Positions 43,746-56,000 of a DNA stretch of 64,000 nucleotides are shown piece after piece. Below the pieces are notes generated by a model. It made no database searches. It was given only the letters and a program-made list of their open reading frames with translations, and was not told the origin of the DNA. The stretch is from Saposhnikovia divaricata (lineage: Eukaryota; Streptophyta; Magnoliopsida; Apiales; Apiaceae). The position numbers and the translations under genes are program-made. Within the stretch, counting starts at the first letter, position 1. Every line of letters starts with the position of its first letter. The stretch spans positions 139,649,001 to 139,713,000 of the forward strand of contig CM071596.1 in NCBI GenBank assembly GCA_036435485.1, given 5' to 3'.

Positions 43746-44899
43746 TCAAAACTCAAAACAAAATATCTTATAGAAATCATCAGGAACAGTTTCAGAAATT
43801 CTTTGATAGAAAAGATTCATCTTCAAGAAATTTGATAACAACGCTTCTTCCTTGCTTTCAAGAATTTGAATCAGTTTCATCTTCAGATTTTTGAGTTCTT
43901 CATCTTCCTTATTGATCTGATAAATAGCTGCCTTGAGATTCTGTATTGAGCTCCTTGGTAAATCTAAGTCTCCCAACAGTATGTATGCCAACTCCTTCCC
44001 ATCAGGATTAAGAGACAATTGTTCCATACCAAAATATTCTTCTTTTATAGCAGTGCCTCTATGCATTTCAATTTCTCTACCTCTTGAATTTAAGTACATG
44101 GGAGTATAGTTACCATTATACCTTGTTCCTCTATCCAAAACTATCTGTCTGATAGTTCTCAGAATCATATGAGACCAATTGCTGTAGACTTCTCTTTCTT
44201 TAATATTAATGCTTTTACCCTTGAGCAAATAAAGAACATATTTTAGCTCTTTTGTAGATTTGCATAAGAGCTCATGAATAGCTATCTTCTTGCCAATCTT
44301 GTCTTTCATGAAGTACAACAATTTCTCTACCTTCTTAGCACCATCATGACAATCAGCACTAATAGCAACAACTTCAAGTTTCCATAGATGATCAGTACTT
44401 AACTTTTCATCAATCCTGTCAACTAGAGCATGTTGATCTATCTGTGCAATAAAAATGATTTGAACTTTACCAAAACCAATACCCCCTCTGGTTTTAGGTT
44501 CCAATGCCGTCAAAGCAGATTGCATTCTAGACCAGAGTGGTGGAAGTTTTTTAGCCTCAACTTCATCAATCAGAGAAAGTTCTGGCATTGATCCACCAGG
44601 TTGAAAAATAGGTGGTCCATTATAATTCCAATCACTTATCTTCTACAATTTATCACCTTTCTTTTTAATTTGTGAGTTATCTTTTTGTTTCTCCTGAACT
44701 TGTCCTGTGATATCATACCACAACCTCATGTTAGACTCTTTTATAATCTAGTCATAGTCCTCGGTTGCTTTAATTTCAGCATCCCTTTCTTTTTCTCTGA
44801 TCTCCTTTTCTTTTTCAAATCTTCTGAATCTTTCTTTCAAGTTATCAGCTTCTTCAGAATCAGGAGCATCACTTTGAGTAGTGTCAGGAGCTGTGACTT
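43746..44899 (-). pseudogene. Copia E extra 3' ORF (between RNase H and 3' LTR)
   Basis: 280 codons are open at 43746-44588, and the same frame can be traced upstream to 44899 with stops near 44652 and 44748. The upstream part is acidic then Lys/Glu-rich (coiled coil). The rest is a mixed helical protein with motifs such as GTRYNGNYTPMYLNSRGREIEMHRG (given here only as a landmark around 44080-44150), and ends in a Leu-rich helix. It lies where some plant copia elements carry an env-like or accessory ORF, but no transmembrane segment is visible. A diverged relative occurs in copia F. Function unknown. CACTA-3 cuts it at 44900. Confidence 0.7.
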
Positions 44900-45120
44900 C
44901 ATTACGCAATAATTGGCCTATTGTAACCCTCGCGTAATGTTACAATAGGCCCAAAATCCTCTACAATAGGTCTATTGTAACACTTGGGGGCGTTACATTT
45001 ACGGGTGTTACAACATGTGCCTATTGTAACGCTTTTGCCCATCTACTGTAACACTAATAAAGCGATACATTATGTCGATATAGTAACACTATAATCACCT
45101 AATGTTACATTTGAACTTGT
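44900..45120. repeat. CACTA-3 left subterminal repeats
   Basis: GGCCTATTGTAAC, GTGTTACAA and TGCCTATTGTAACGC-type words occur about ten times in both orientations, with more at 45385-45465. Confidence 0.85.
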
Positions 45121-45390
45121 TCCGAGGGTCAGAATGTGGGGCCCACATGTGGGCCCAATAAAAGTGGGGCCCACTGACACGTGGCATCGTGACATAAGGC
45201 AACTTGACACGTGGGATGTGGGGTCCACCTAACACGTGGCATGTGGACCCAGCTGGCACGTGGCATGTGTGGGGCCTACCTGAACACGTGGCATGCCTGG
45301 GCCATCTAACACGTTGCATGTGGGACCCACCTGACATGTGGCATGTGTGGGGCCCACTGCCATGTGTCATGTGTGGGGCCCACACTTTAT
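45121..45390. repeat. CACTA-3 minisatellite rich in G-boxes
   Basis: Imperfect units of about 25-30 bp with CACGTGGCATGTGGG and GGGGCCCACCTGA parts. The palindrome CACGTG occurs five times (45178, 45208, 45233, 45257 and 45285), mostly as ACACGTGGC, with degenerate copies after that. Much more GC-rich than its surroundings. ORFs on both strands here are products of the repeat. Confidence 0.9.
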
Positions 45391-45779
45391 TGTAACACTA
45401 CAATGGGCAAGTGTAACACCAAATTGACATGCATATGTAACACTACAATAGGCAAATGTAACACTAAAATAAAAAAAAATTTGAAATAGCTGCTTTATAT
45501 ATGCAACATTCCCATTAATAACAATTACATATCCAACCAACATTCAAAACCAACATGTCTAAACCAACATTCAAACCCCAATTCTACCATTAAAATGCCT
45601 CCTTCAACCACCGAACTACTTCAACCACATTCAAACCAAAATATACCACTTCTCCTTCCTCTAACCACTCCAAACAACTTCACAAACCACCATTTAATTA
45701 CAAACTATGATAACAAAAAAGTTCTAAATAAATAGTAAAGTTCGACAGTTACTAAAGTATGATAAAAACTAGATCATAT

Positions 45780-48700
45780 TCAAGAAGTAGCGCCGCCCGT
45801 GGTGACAAAAGTGAAAGGACTGCCACTGTCATCCTGTTCACTAGAAAAGGTAGCACAAAAGTCTGGAACATCAAACTTCATATTAGGATTTGCCTCTCCG
45901 AGTTTTTTGAAGAACCAAGCCATGTTCTCCTGAACTTATTTATTAACCTTGGCTTCCATTTCAGTCTCCAGATTTTGAGTGATCTTTGCAGTCAACTCCT
46001 CAACATAAGGTTCGGAAATTGGAATAGCAGGAGCAGTTTCTGTCGTCGAAGGAACTGTTTTACCTTGCCTTCCCACCAACCAATCTGATCTATTCTTTTT
46101 TATGGGAAGCAACACATCTGCATCATCCCCGTCTTTCATCATGTCCTTGATGGCATCCTACAAGAGACAGTTTCATAAATTTTTTAGAGGTAAAATGAGT
46201 TCAAATTTATACTTAATGATAAGATATACTTACAATTCGTTTCTGAACTACATCCGTAGTTGACTTGTACTTGCACCCTGCCTTGCGCTTACGACTTTTG
46301 AAATACACTTTAGCATTTGATGGGGAGGTATGATTTGGTTCATTGTTTTTCTGGCATGTACCAGAAATAGCATGGATAAGGTGATAAGCATCAAGCATGG
46401 ATAAGGTGATAAGCGTCAAACACTAAGAAGACGCAGCAGGTAGCAACAACAAAAATGATATCACATGGATTACATATATAATTATATATTAATTCGTTTG
46501 TTTTCTCTTATTTTGATTTTGCTTCTATAGTTTTCAAAATTTATAGTTTTTGAATTTCCGTATGAAGAGAACGCACCATACATTTGTCGAAAATTGCAAC
46601 TGAGCTAATTGAGTAGACAGTTAAACTAAATAAAATTTACTTTAAAAAGGTTACTTTATTTTAATTTTACTAAATTACCTTTTTACATTAGGTAATTGAT
46701 TTAAAATATGAATTATAATTTTATAATTCATAATTAATTTTTAAAAATGTTAATTAAAATTCAGAATTACTAAATTACCTTTTTACATTAGGTAATTGAT
46801 TTTTTCACCTTTTTTAAATAGTTTGTAAAAATATTATTCCTGATTTTATAAAGAAAATAATTTTCAAAAAACATGTTTTGATAAGTGGTATTAGAGAAAG
46901 AAGATCAAACTGCATTTAGCTCAAGAACATACTAATCACAAAACATGCATTAAACATACTAATCACAGATAACTATACCAACAATTCACCAACGATAATC
47001 ATCATACCAGCTTGTTTTTAAGTTGAGCAAGACTCTTCCGACCGAGAGTGTGTGTCTCGGCATTGGAATTACGACGGGTTATATTATCCTCTGCCAATGA
47101 CTGTTACGAGAAAAATGTGTGTAGCATCAAATAATATCATTTGTACGAAATAAATGAATCAAAATACACGTCTCAATTTTTTTTTATACTTTATATATCA
47201 TGTATGTCAGCTAGTAAAAGTACCTGAACTCCATCATCTGACCAATACTTCAGTAACATTTTAAAATCCTTAAGAGGAATTTGGTCCGGCTTGTTTTGGA
47301 TCCTTTCCTCATCATTGTCATATTCCTTGTAATGACGGCTTTTGATACGGGACTTGTGTGTTCGCCATAATGAATCAAGTGTCGTGTTTACCCAGTGTTT
47401 CCCTTCTTCCGAAATAACATACCTATCCTATAATGTATCAAACATAAATTGCATCAGTTCATGCATACATATGAAAAAAGAATGGGAAATTTAATTTTAG
47501 GAAATTGAGGTCACCCAAGTATACTCCAGCATTTTATTCTTTAATTCTTCAGGCACAACATGCCAATTAACATAAGTAAGCGACACGTGATCCTTAACTA
47601 GTGTCCCCGAGAAATTACTTAGCTCAGATGTAAGCTTCTTATCTCCAATTGGTTGACCACGTCTATTCAGATGAATGACTGGCTTTTCACCAGGACTCCT
47701 GCCATGAACTTTTAATACTTTTGTCCGTCATCTATGTTTTTTATGAGCTGTACAGGTATACAAAAATTAAAAGAAGATGTAACTGCATTAATATATTATT
47801 GCTAATAATCCACCTAATGTAGATTCAAAGCGTACAAATGCATATTACCTGCCTCAACTTCTTCATCTGCATTTGGTAAACTTGATTCAACAATATCCTC
47901 CTCTATCCTTGGATCAGGTTCAAGATTCTGCTTCTAACGTTCCCATAATGCCATATAAGCAGCAACTGATCCACTTGGTACAGAATTGTCTCCCTGTTTT
48001 AATAGTTTACTACATGTCGGTTTTAAAATTTTTACTTGGATTCTAGAAGTGGGAACTTCCTTCTCAGTAGCAGTGGCTTTCTTTCCCATTTTCTCTATAC
48101 CATGCACCGGATCCTTACCATCTAAATCCGTACAATTTGCTCGCGAACGAGTTCTAGGACTAGGTTTAGTCTTCCCTTCCTTGACAGGTTTAATTGTCTA
48201 TAGTGTATATGAAGATAACATTAGCTTCATACAAAATAAAATTTCATATACTAAATCAAGAGCAAAGAAATGAAATTAATTAAAAAAGTCTCTTTTATAT
48301 AAATTAACATGTTATATGAGCGTAGTAAGCATTTATGTACTACTTTAAATTAATTAAAAACAACTATTTTATGAATTAGTTAATGTCTTTCTATGTTTAT
48401 TACTGATTTTAAACAATACAAATATTATAAACAAAAGCAAAATATTCTCATTAAAATAAATATCACCTCCGACGAATCATCACTATCATCTTCAATCTCA
48501 TTTTCCACAATATATTCATCAGATTTCTCCCCATCTTTCTTTTTTATTTTACTTTCCTCGACTCTAGGTGGACTTGGATTAGCAGCATATTCTCCTAACC
48601 CAAGTTCTAAAAATTTTGTCTGTTTTCTTGCACACGCTTATTTCTACGTAGCTCATACTCATTCACTGACGGCAACTACAAGACATCAAATCCGAAAAAT

Positions 48701-49016
48701 TGCATTTGTTATATCAGAAAACAATAATTAATAGAAAAAGAGGGGTGAGGGGACAATATTTGTACCTCAACAACAATTTGAATCTCTTCAGTTATTTTGC
48801 CTGCCTTAGTACCATTCGGTAAATCCAATTTCCTTTTCGCTGTTCCTCTTGTAATCACAGGTACTTGTCGTACCTCTTGCAACTGAGGTGACCTCGGAAT
48901 CTTCTTACTTTGTTTTTGCTGTTGGAGTTGGTGTGCAGTAACAAATGTACGCTTCACTTGTTCATAGGCGCCAACTGTAACATAAATGTAACACTAAATC
49001 AAGTAACAAGGAGTGT

Positions 49017-49047
<31 letters not shown>

Positions 49048-49424
49048 ACATAAATACCTTGAACTATATTCTTCCTCGGTCGTACGACTACGCTTGGCTG
49101 CCATTGAAGCAATGGCTCAATGTTTTTGTCAATAAAGTTGTCAACATAGATAGCTATTTCTCCACCATTTTTGCAGCCAATTACAAGTTCCATAAAGTCT
49201 GCGTCTTCTTTCACAAGCTTCCAATCTTTGTTTTCTTCGTTCCAGACATATACTCCTCCAATTTCTTCGTAATTGAGGTGATGCCTGACATATTCCATCA
49301 GCACCGTATATGAAAGTGTATCGACATCCTTTTTGTGAACAAGTAAGGTCTTTCCACCAGAATAAAAAGTCTTCGTGAACACCCCTTCTTAGTAAAATGT
49401 TATACTCACAAATTTTTCTGGCAT
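45780..49424 (-). pseudogene. CACTA-3 second gene (PB1-like, Transposase_24-like), broken
   Basis: It reads exon by exon in the same order as CACTA-1. Start MPEKFVSIT at 49424, then a stop near 49390; PB1-like domain to 49000 (EEIGGVYVWN); exons at about 48978-48764, 48675-48468 (stops) and 48198-47850; Transposase_24-like core at 47748-47513 (PIGDKKLTSELSNFSGTLVKDHVSL) and 47427-47222 (LDSLWRTHKSRIKSRHYKEYDNDEE); then 47100-47009, 46350-46232 and 46157-45780 ending in GGATS. It would be the partner protein that binds subterminal repeats. Exon borders are estimates. At least five in-frame stops exist. Confidence 0.78.
46440..47000. other. Intron of CACTA-3 second gene
   Basis: AT-rich and without coding signs. 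A block (AGAATTACTAAATTACC... TTACATTAGGTAATTGATTT type) occurs twice, near 46670 and 46765, about 97 bp apart. Confidence 0.5.
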
Positions 49425-49765
49425 CATACAAAAATGAAGAGAAAATGATTAAAACAAGGAGTACAAAAATGTCTATAAATGAGGTATGATGCAATAAAAT
49501 AACAAAAGACAATTACGTAATTTACCCAAATGCAATAAAAGTTACATAAGACAGTAAAGTCAACAACAGGAGTTTGATTAACAAATAAACAAAACAAAAT
49601 TAATGCAATAAATCATTACAACAGAAAAAATTAATGCAATCAACTAGAAAATAATTTATTTACCTAGTAAAATTAATGCAATAAACAGGAAAAAAACATT
49701 TATCACGTAGCAACTAAACAGGAGCCTTGAATAGGTCATTACAAACTTAGGCAATTAACCATAAT

Positions 49766-52700
49766 TCATACTAAACAGGAGTTTGTTTTTACTTTAGTTG
49801 GTGACTTAGGAATTTGTCTTTTAGGGACATCATCCCTAAACCAACTAAATTCACCAATTTGATTTTCTATTTCAGAACCAAGATTAATATGAGGTTTATC
49901 ATGAGTGCTGTGGTTGTATTTTTCTTCAGAACAATCTTTGTCTTCAGTGTCACACCAGTCCCTCGGTAAATTTTTAATAGCATAGTGCACAGCATTTTCA
50001 ACTGGATCTTCCACATAAAATACTTGCTGCACTTGTGAAGCAATGACATAAGGATCAGATTTGTTGCTTAACTTTTTAAAATTCACCCTAGTCATACCAT
50101 AGGGATCTTTTTCTTCTTGGTACCAACAACACTTTAAAAGAACCACGTTAAAAATTCCCCAATAATCAATTTCAATAATATCTTCAATTGATCCATAGTA
50201 GTTGACATCCCCGATAATTGGATTTTGGTCCTTAGAACTTGCAAAACTAGTGGATTTAGCAGTCAAAAAAATGCCACTGTTTTGAGTTGTGCATCGAGAA
50301 TCTCTACTCTTTGTGTGGAAACGATAACCATTTACCACAAGCCCACTAAACCTCCTAGTTGTTCGATTCGGACCAAATGCAAGCACCTGTAACTCACTCG
50401 AAATTACGTCCCTTTTGGAAACCAGTCCTTGTAACCATTTCCAAAACTCTTCATAGTGTGCCCGTTCCCTTTTGTATCTCTTTGAAGTTGCATCACCTTC
50501 CACTAAAGTTCGGTGATCCCTATGAAAAAATTAAGTTCAAACAATGCAAGAAGAAAGGCATTTTCCAAATTTATATTATTTAATAAATAAAGTAAGGACT
50601 AAAGAACTTACTCGATTAAAGTCTAAATTTCCTTATTACCACATTTGAACAAAGTGTAGGTATGACATGCTTTCCAATCTGAATCTTTTAATTGAAAAAC
50701 TTTGCCATCTTTATTCCTTCTTGTTACAATATGATACCGTGCATTTTGGCCACTTCTTTCAAAATCAATCCTTATTTTTGCTTCTTCACCACCAAAAAAT
50801 CTTGAACAGAATGTGACACACTCATCTGCTTGGTAGTCTTCTGCAATTGAACCTTCTGGTCTGCTCCTATTACGAACATATGATTTCAGCTTGCCAAGAT
50901 ATCGCTCAATAGGATACATACATCGGAGGTGCTCTGGTCCGCCATATTCAACTTCCTTACATAAATGGACAGGCAGGTGCATTATGATGTCAAAGAAGGC
51001 AGGGGGAATATAATCTCAAATTCACAAAGTATATCAATGATTTCTTCTTGCAACCACTTGATATCATCTAAATGAATAACCTTACTCCATAGAACTCTAA
51101 GGAATGCACTTAATCTAATTAATGGTTTTGCCACCTCAGGTTTTAACGATTTCTTCACAGCAAATTGTAACAAGTAGTGGAGGATAAAATGCGCGTCATG
51201 GCTTTTATACCCCACTAATTTTCTCTCGCTTGTGTTTACATGACGACTAATATTAGAAGCACAGCCATAAGGCAGTTTCACATTATTCAAAACCTTTAAA
51301 AAGACTTCTTTCTCCTTGTTTGTCATGTAAAAGATTGCTGCCATAATTTCATAATTCTTTCCATTAGCGCATTCAACCGGGTGAAGGGATTTTCGTATAC
51401 CGATTTCTTGTAAATCGAAACGAGCAGCTAAGTGATCTTTTGACATGCCACAAATATTAAATAAAGTACCTAATATATTGTCGCATAAGTTCTTTTCTAT
51501 GTGCATAGCGTCAAGGTTATGTCGAATTGGATTATGCTTCCAATACGGTAAATCAAAAAAAATTGACTTCTTTTTAAAAGGGGAGTCACTCTTACGCTTT
51601 CTCTTTCTCTTGTCCTTCACATTTTTCCCAAATTGGTTTTCAAACCCAACCAACAATTGTTCAATATCCATTCCCGTTAATGGTACCGAAATCTACCTCA
51701 TTTCAATTTGCCCATTGAATCTTTTCTTGTCAAACCTCCATTTGTGTGAAGGTTCAAGATACTTTCTATGATTCATATGGCACATTTTTCTACTATGTTT
51801 TAAATAATCTGAGCAAGTCTCATAGTGACACACTGGACACGCTAGTCTACCCTTTGTGCTCCAACTTGACAACATAGCGTATCCTGGAAAATCACTAATG
51901 GTCCAAAGCACCTGTGCCCGTAAGTTAAAATTATGATCAGTCAAGGCATCAAAGGTTTGGATGCCAACATCCCATAATTCTTTCAATTCGGCAATTAAAG
52001 GCTACACATACACATCGATACTATTACTTGGAGAATCTGGCCCCGATATTATAGTTGAAAGAATTAAATTTTCTTGCTTCATGCAAAGCCAAGGTGGGAG
52101 GTTGTAGTTTACTAGTAAAATCGGCCATGTACTATGAGTTAAATTCATGGCACGATATGGATTAAATCCATCAGAAGCAACACCTAGTCTCACATTTCGA
52201 ATTTTCGAAGAGAAATCAGGATACATGGCATCCATTATCATCCAAGCTTCAGCATCAGCCGGATGCCTTAGTTTCACATCCTTTGTCCGTCCCGCTGCAT
52301 GCCATGTCATGAGTTTGAAAAATTCTTTGCACATAAACATTCTTTGCAACCTCGGTTTTAGTGGAAAATATCGTATGACGTTTGCTGGAACTTTTCTAAT
52401 CACCATCTCTGGCACTTTGTCAGCATCGGATCCTTTCTTTTCCGCTAGAACCCACCTCGAAACCCCACAATTATCACAAGATTTTTTTTTTCATTTTCAG
52501 CCCAATACAACTTGCAACTATTTGGGCATGCATGTATTTTCTGATAATGAAGGCCTAAGTCCTTGATTATGTTCTTCACAGCAGTAAAGGACAAAGGCAC
52601 ATGGGCTTCTGGAAAGGCTTCTTTTAACAACGCTAATAAATCCCCGAAGGCAGAATTGCTAATTCCATGAATAAACTTTAAATGATAAAGTCTAATAAAA

Positions 52701-53175
52701 AAACTTAACCGAGAAAATTTTGTGCAGCCTGGATATAGTGGTTGTTTTCCCTCTTTGACATGGTGCATAAACTTTTTAGCCTCCGCATCTGGTTCATCTT
52801 TTACATTCTCCCACCTTTTGTCTGTACAATAAAACATCGCTTATAAATTATCTCCGAAGCTAGTCCCCATTTCGAAATCCCCAGAGTGAATACTGTCTTT
52901 TTCTTATAATTTTACTTTTACTTTCTTCTTTGAAGTCTCACATATCCATTGGACATGTAATGGGGAAGGCCCTTTTTAAATTAGATGATCATAAATTACA
53001 TCTTTACGATGCCAGTTTTGACCATTACAAGCCTTGCAGGGACACTTCATTTCATCACCTATCGCAAAAAGGGGAAACGCATTTTCCAAAAATGCTTCTA
53101 TCCCATTTACATATTCTTCATTGTATCATGGAAGTCCTATCCACTCGGACCCTATTTGTACAACCTAGGTACTAA
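49766..53175 (-). pseudogene. CACTA-3 transposase (TNPD type), multiply broken
   Basis: Same domain order as CACTA-1. The transposase-associated domain at 53175-52930 has CPCKAC and two stops. The next segment is 52837-52445, with a frame change at an A-run near 52485. The Transposase_21 core is 52415-50982 (ELKELWDVGIQTFD, SDFPGYAMLSSWSTKG, CPVCHYE), with stops near 52001 and 51691. The DUF4218-type region (ERKLVGYKSHDAHF) changes frame near 50985 and continues to 50623 (HLPVHLCKEVEYGGPEHLRCM). After an intron near 50522-50600 the DUF4216-type region runs 50521-49766 (VVNGYRFHTKSRDSRCTTQN, IIEIDYWG). No clear start codon remains. Inactive. Confidence 0.9.
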
Positions 53176-53190
53176 CAATTACGTCTAAGA

Positions 53191-54033
53191 ATCTCTAGGC
53201 CTGTCAAGTAAAACATAAAAGGCCCTAAACATAAAAGTAATTGTAAACATAAAAAGGGATAAAAAGGGATACGGTATCTATGATGGGCATAATTCATACA
53301 CATAAAAGTAATTGTAAATGAACAAATACGATGGACTTGCATAGACAAGAAAAAATTATAAACAGAAAACTAACCATATATACATTATAAACAATTAAAC
53401 AAACAAATTGATAGTGTCTCTCCCTCTAACAGTCTCCCTCTCACAAATAACAAACCACAATTAAACATACAAAATAGAGAGATAATTATAAAACCCACAA
53501 TTATAAAACCCAATTATAAAATACAATCAACCACATGTAAAATTCTTCGAAGCCCCAATTTTACCCAAATAGAGGGACAGAAAAGCCCTAATTTAATCTA
53601 ATAGAGAGACAGAAAAGCACAAATTATACCTTAATCAAAGCTTTAATAGAACCCGAGAGAGACAGAGATATGGTCATGCGAGAGAGACAGTGATTGAAAC
53701 CCTAATCAAGAAAGTTTTGAAGCCCCAATCGAGAGTGAGTGAGTGATTATGGTGGAGAGTGGATGTGTGAGTGAGTTTAGGTGGGTTTAGGTCGAGAAAG
53801 AGGGAAAGTGTACTGCTAAAATAATATTTTGGGAGGAATTGAAATTTTACTTAAGTGATTGGGTGGGAAAGTGTACTACTAAAATAAAATTTTGGGGGCA
53901 TGGAAATTTTAATACTAAAAACTGGCCACCTGCGCTCATTTTTATAATTTTTTATTGGGTGGGAAAGTGTACTTAAGTGATTTATTTTACTTAAGTGATT
54001 GGGTGTTAAATTTATTACGGTAATTTAATGGTG
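53191..54033. promoter_or_regulatory. CACTA-3 5' leader region
   Basis: GAGAGAGACAG tracts at about 53640-53740 mirror the CT-rich leader of CACTA-1. Then come direct repeats of ACTTAAGTGATTGGGTGGGAAAGTGTACT type (53850-54010). No ORF and no subterminal CCTATTGTAAC motif is present. Confidence 0.5.
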
Positions 54034-55307
54034 TCGATCTTTTCAAAAAAAACATTTCGACCAACCAACAACACGGGGGTCAAGATCCATCCTTTTAAAT
54101 GTTATTGCCGAAGTTTCAGAAAAAAATAAATTTGTTTGGTCGGGTAATTCAACGGTCAACTATTACTTTGACCGTAACCCGTAAACACTATTTCGGCAGG
54201 GTTTGGGGTTTCGATCTTTTCAAAAAAATATTCGACCACCCAACGACACGGGGGTCAAGATCCATCATTTTAAATGTTATTGCCGAAGTTTCAGAAAAAA
54301 ATAAATTTATTTGGTCAGGTAATTCGACGGTCAACTATTACCTTGACCGTAACCCCTAAACACTTTTTCGGCAGGGTTTGGGGTTTCGATCTTTTCAAAA
54401 AAAAAATTTTGACCACCCAACGACACGGGGGTCAAGATCCGTCCTTTTAATTGTTATTGTCGAAGTTTTAGAAAAAAAAAATTATTTGGTCGGGTAATTC
54501 AATGGTCAACTATTACTTTGACCGTAACCCCTAAACACTAAGGGTTTCGGGTTTCGATCCTTTCAAAAAAAAAATTGACCACCCAACGACATGGGGGCCA
54601 AGATCCATCCTTTTAAATGTTATTGCCGAAGTTTCAGAAAAAATAAATTTATTTGGTCGGGTAATTCAACGGTCAACTATTACTTTGACCGTAACCCCTA
54701 AACACTTTTTCGACAGGGTTTGGGGTTTCGATCTTTTCAAAAAAAAAAATTCGACCACCCAATGACACGGGGGTCAAGATCCATCCTTTTAAATGTTATT
54801 GCCGAAGTTTCAGAAAAAAATAAATTTATTTGGTCAGGTAATTCAACGGTCAACTATTACTTTGACCGTAACCCCTAAACTCTGTTTCGGCAGGGTTTGG
54901 GGTTTCGATCTTTTCAAAAAAAAATTTCGACCCCCCAACGACACGGGGGTCAAGATCCGTCCTTTTAAATTTTATTGCCGAAGTTTCAGAAAAAAATAAA
55001 TTTATTTGGTCGGGTAATTCAACGGTCAACTATTACTTTGACCGTAACCCCTAAACACTGTTTCGGTAGGGTTTGGGGTTTCGATTTTTTCAAAAAAAAA
55101 AAATTCCACCACCCAACAACATGGGGGTCAAGATCCGTCCTTTTAAATGTTATTGCCGAAGTTTCAGAAAAAATAAATTTATTTGGTCGGGTAATTCAAC
55201 GGTCAACTATTACTTTGACAACCCCTAAACACTGTTTCGGCAAGGTTTGGGGTTTCGATCTTTTCAAAAACAAAATTCGACCACCCAACAACACGGGGGT
55301 CAAGATC
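54034..55307. repeat. Tandem array, about 7 units of about 175 bp
   Basis: Successive copies of the GTTATTGCCGAAGTTTCAG block start at 54101, 54276, 54453, 54619, 54795, 54971 and 55149, giving periods of 166-178. Each unit has TCGATCTTTTC, an A-run, CGACCACCCAACGACACGGGGGTCAAGATC, and the inverted pair CGGTCAA/TTGACCG. Units differ by a few substitutions and A-run length. The ORFs across it exist only because the repeat lacks stops in one frame. The array is cut by copia F in mid-unit. Confidence 0.96.
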
Positions 55308-55843
55308 TGTTAGGCCGAATACACAAATATAATCAAATTTGTATGAGAGAATAACAATTAACACACGGTTAAATAATCAAAAACTGTATGGAATTAATAA
55401 CTCTTCTCTCAGTGATGTAAAATATCACAGAGAGCTGCTTAGGTTACAATGAAATTATAATACATTTTTCGATACCCTTCTAGGGTTAACCTAACTGTAT
55501 TTATAAAAATATACAGCTACAATACAATCGATAATTGATACTCCTATAAATCAGCTATACAAATGTTACCAATTATGATTGTTACGCGTCTTCTTAGTCA
55601 ACACAATGTCTTCGACAGCTATCTAATCTTCAAAGATATTGCTTCCATGATTATCTTCAGGTATTCTTCAAAGTCTGATGATGACCAGTAGACGATTCCT
55701 CCTGACAGAGTTTAGCAAACTCTGTCGAGCTTCCATCTGTCAGAGTTTAATTAAACTCTGACCGCTTCCAGCTTTCAGTTAAACTCTGATGAACCTCTGT
55801 AACACTTAAACACTGACATTACTTACATCAATTATATTTAACA
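55308..55843 (-). repeat. 3' LTR of copia element F (536 bp)
   Basis: On the minus strand it starts TGTTAAATATAATTG and ends GGCCTAACA at 55308. AGATC (55303-55307) is the probable target duplication. The layout parallels LTR E (hairpin, CTTAGGTTACAA block), but the sequence differs widely. Confidence 0.87.
55406..55434. other. Hairpin in LTR F
   Basis: CTCTCAGTGAT pairs with ATCACAGAGAG with one mismatch and a 7-base loop, at the same place as the hairpin in LTR E. Confidence 0.7.
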
Positions 55844-55857
55844 ATCTCCCCCAACTT
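55844..55857 (-). other. Polypurine tract of copia F
   Basis: Minus strand AAGTTGGGGGAGAT directly before the LTR start. Confidence 0.88.
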
Positions 55858-56000
55858 GTTCATTAGCAAAAATGCACAAGTTAATAATAATTAATGATGT
55901 CAAAACAACTAGACAAATACAGTGTTTAGTAAATAATCAGAGTTTAAAGTTCTACTTAAACAAAATTTACAGAAAACAAGAAATACTTACAGAGCTTTAT

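Larger units (their letters stand above)
44900..54033 (-). mobile_element. CACTA-3, degraded CACTA transposon (about 9.1 kb seen)
   Basis: The left end reads CATTACGCAATAATTGGCCTATTGTAAC, a damaged CACTA terminus, followed by repeats of CCTATTGTAAC type. Both genes are on the minus strand: transposase (49766-53175) and second gene (45780-49424). I find no matching inverted repeat at the right. It either lost this end, or the tandem array at 54034 is part of its subterminal zone and the true end lies beyond the window. Confidence 0.8.

Noticed and set aside
44685..44912. 75 aa plus-strand ORF rich in Phe
   Set aside because: Antisense to the copia E extra ORF.
45095..45395. Overlapping ORFs on both strands rich in His, Thr and Trp
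   Set aside because: They come from the G-box minisatellite; both strands are open because of its composition.
54099..55313. ORFs of 68-112 aa across the tandem array (starting MLLPKFQKK)
   Set aside because: They repeat with the array and shift with A-run length; they are products of the repeat, not genes.
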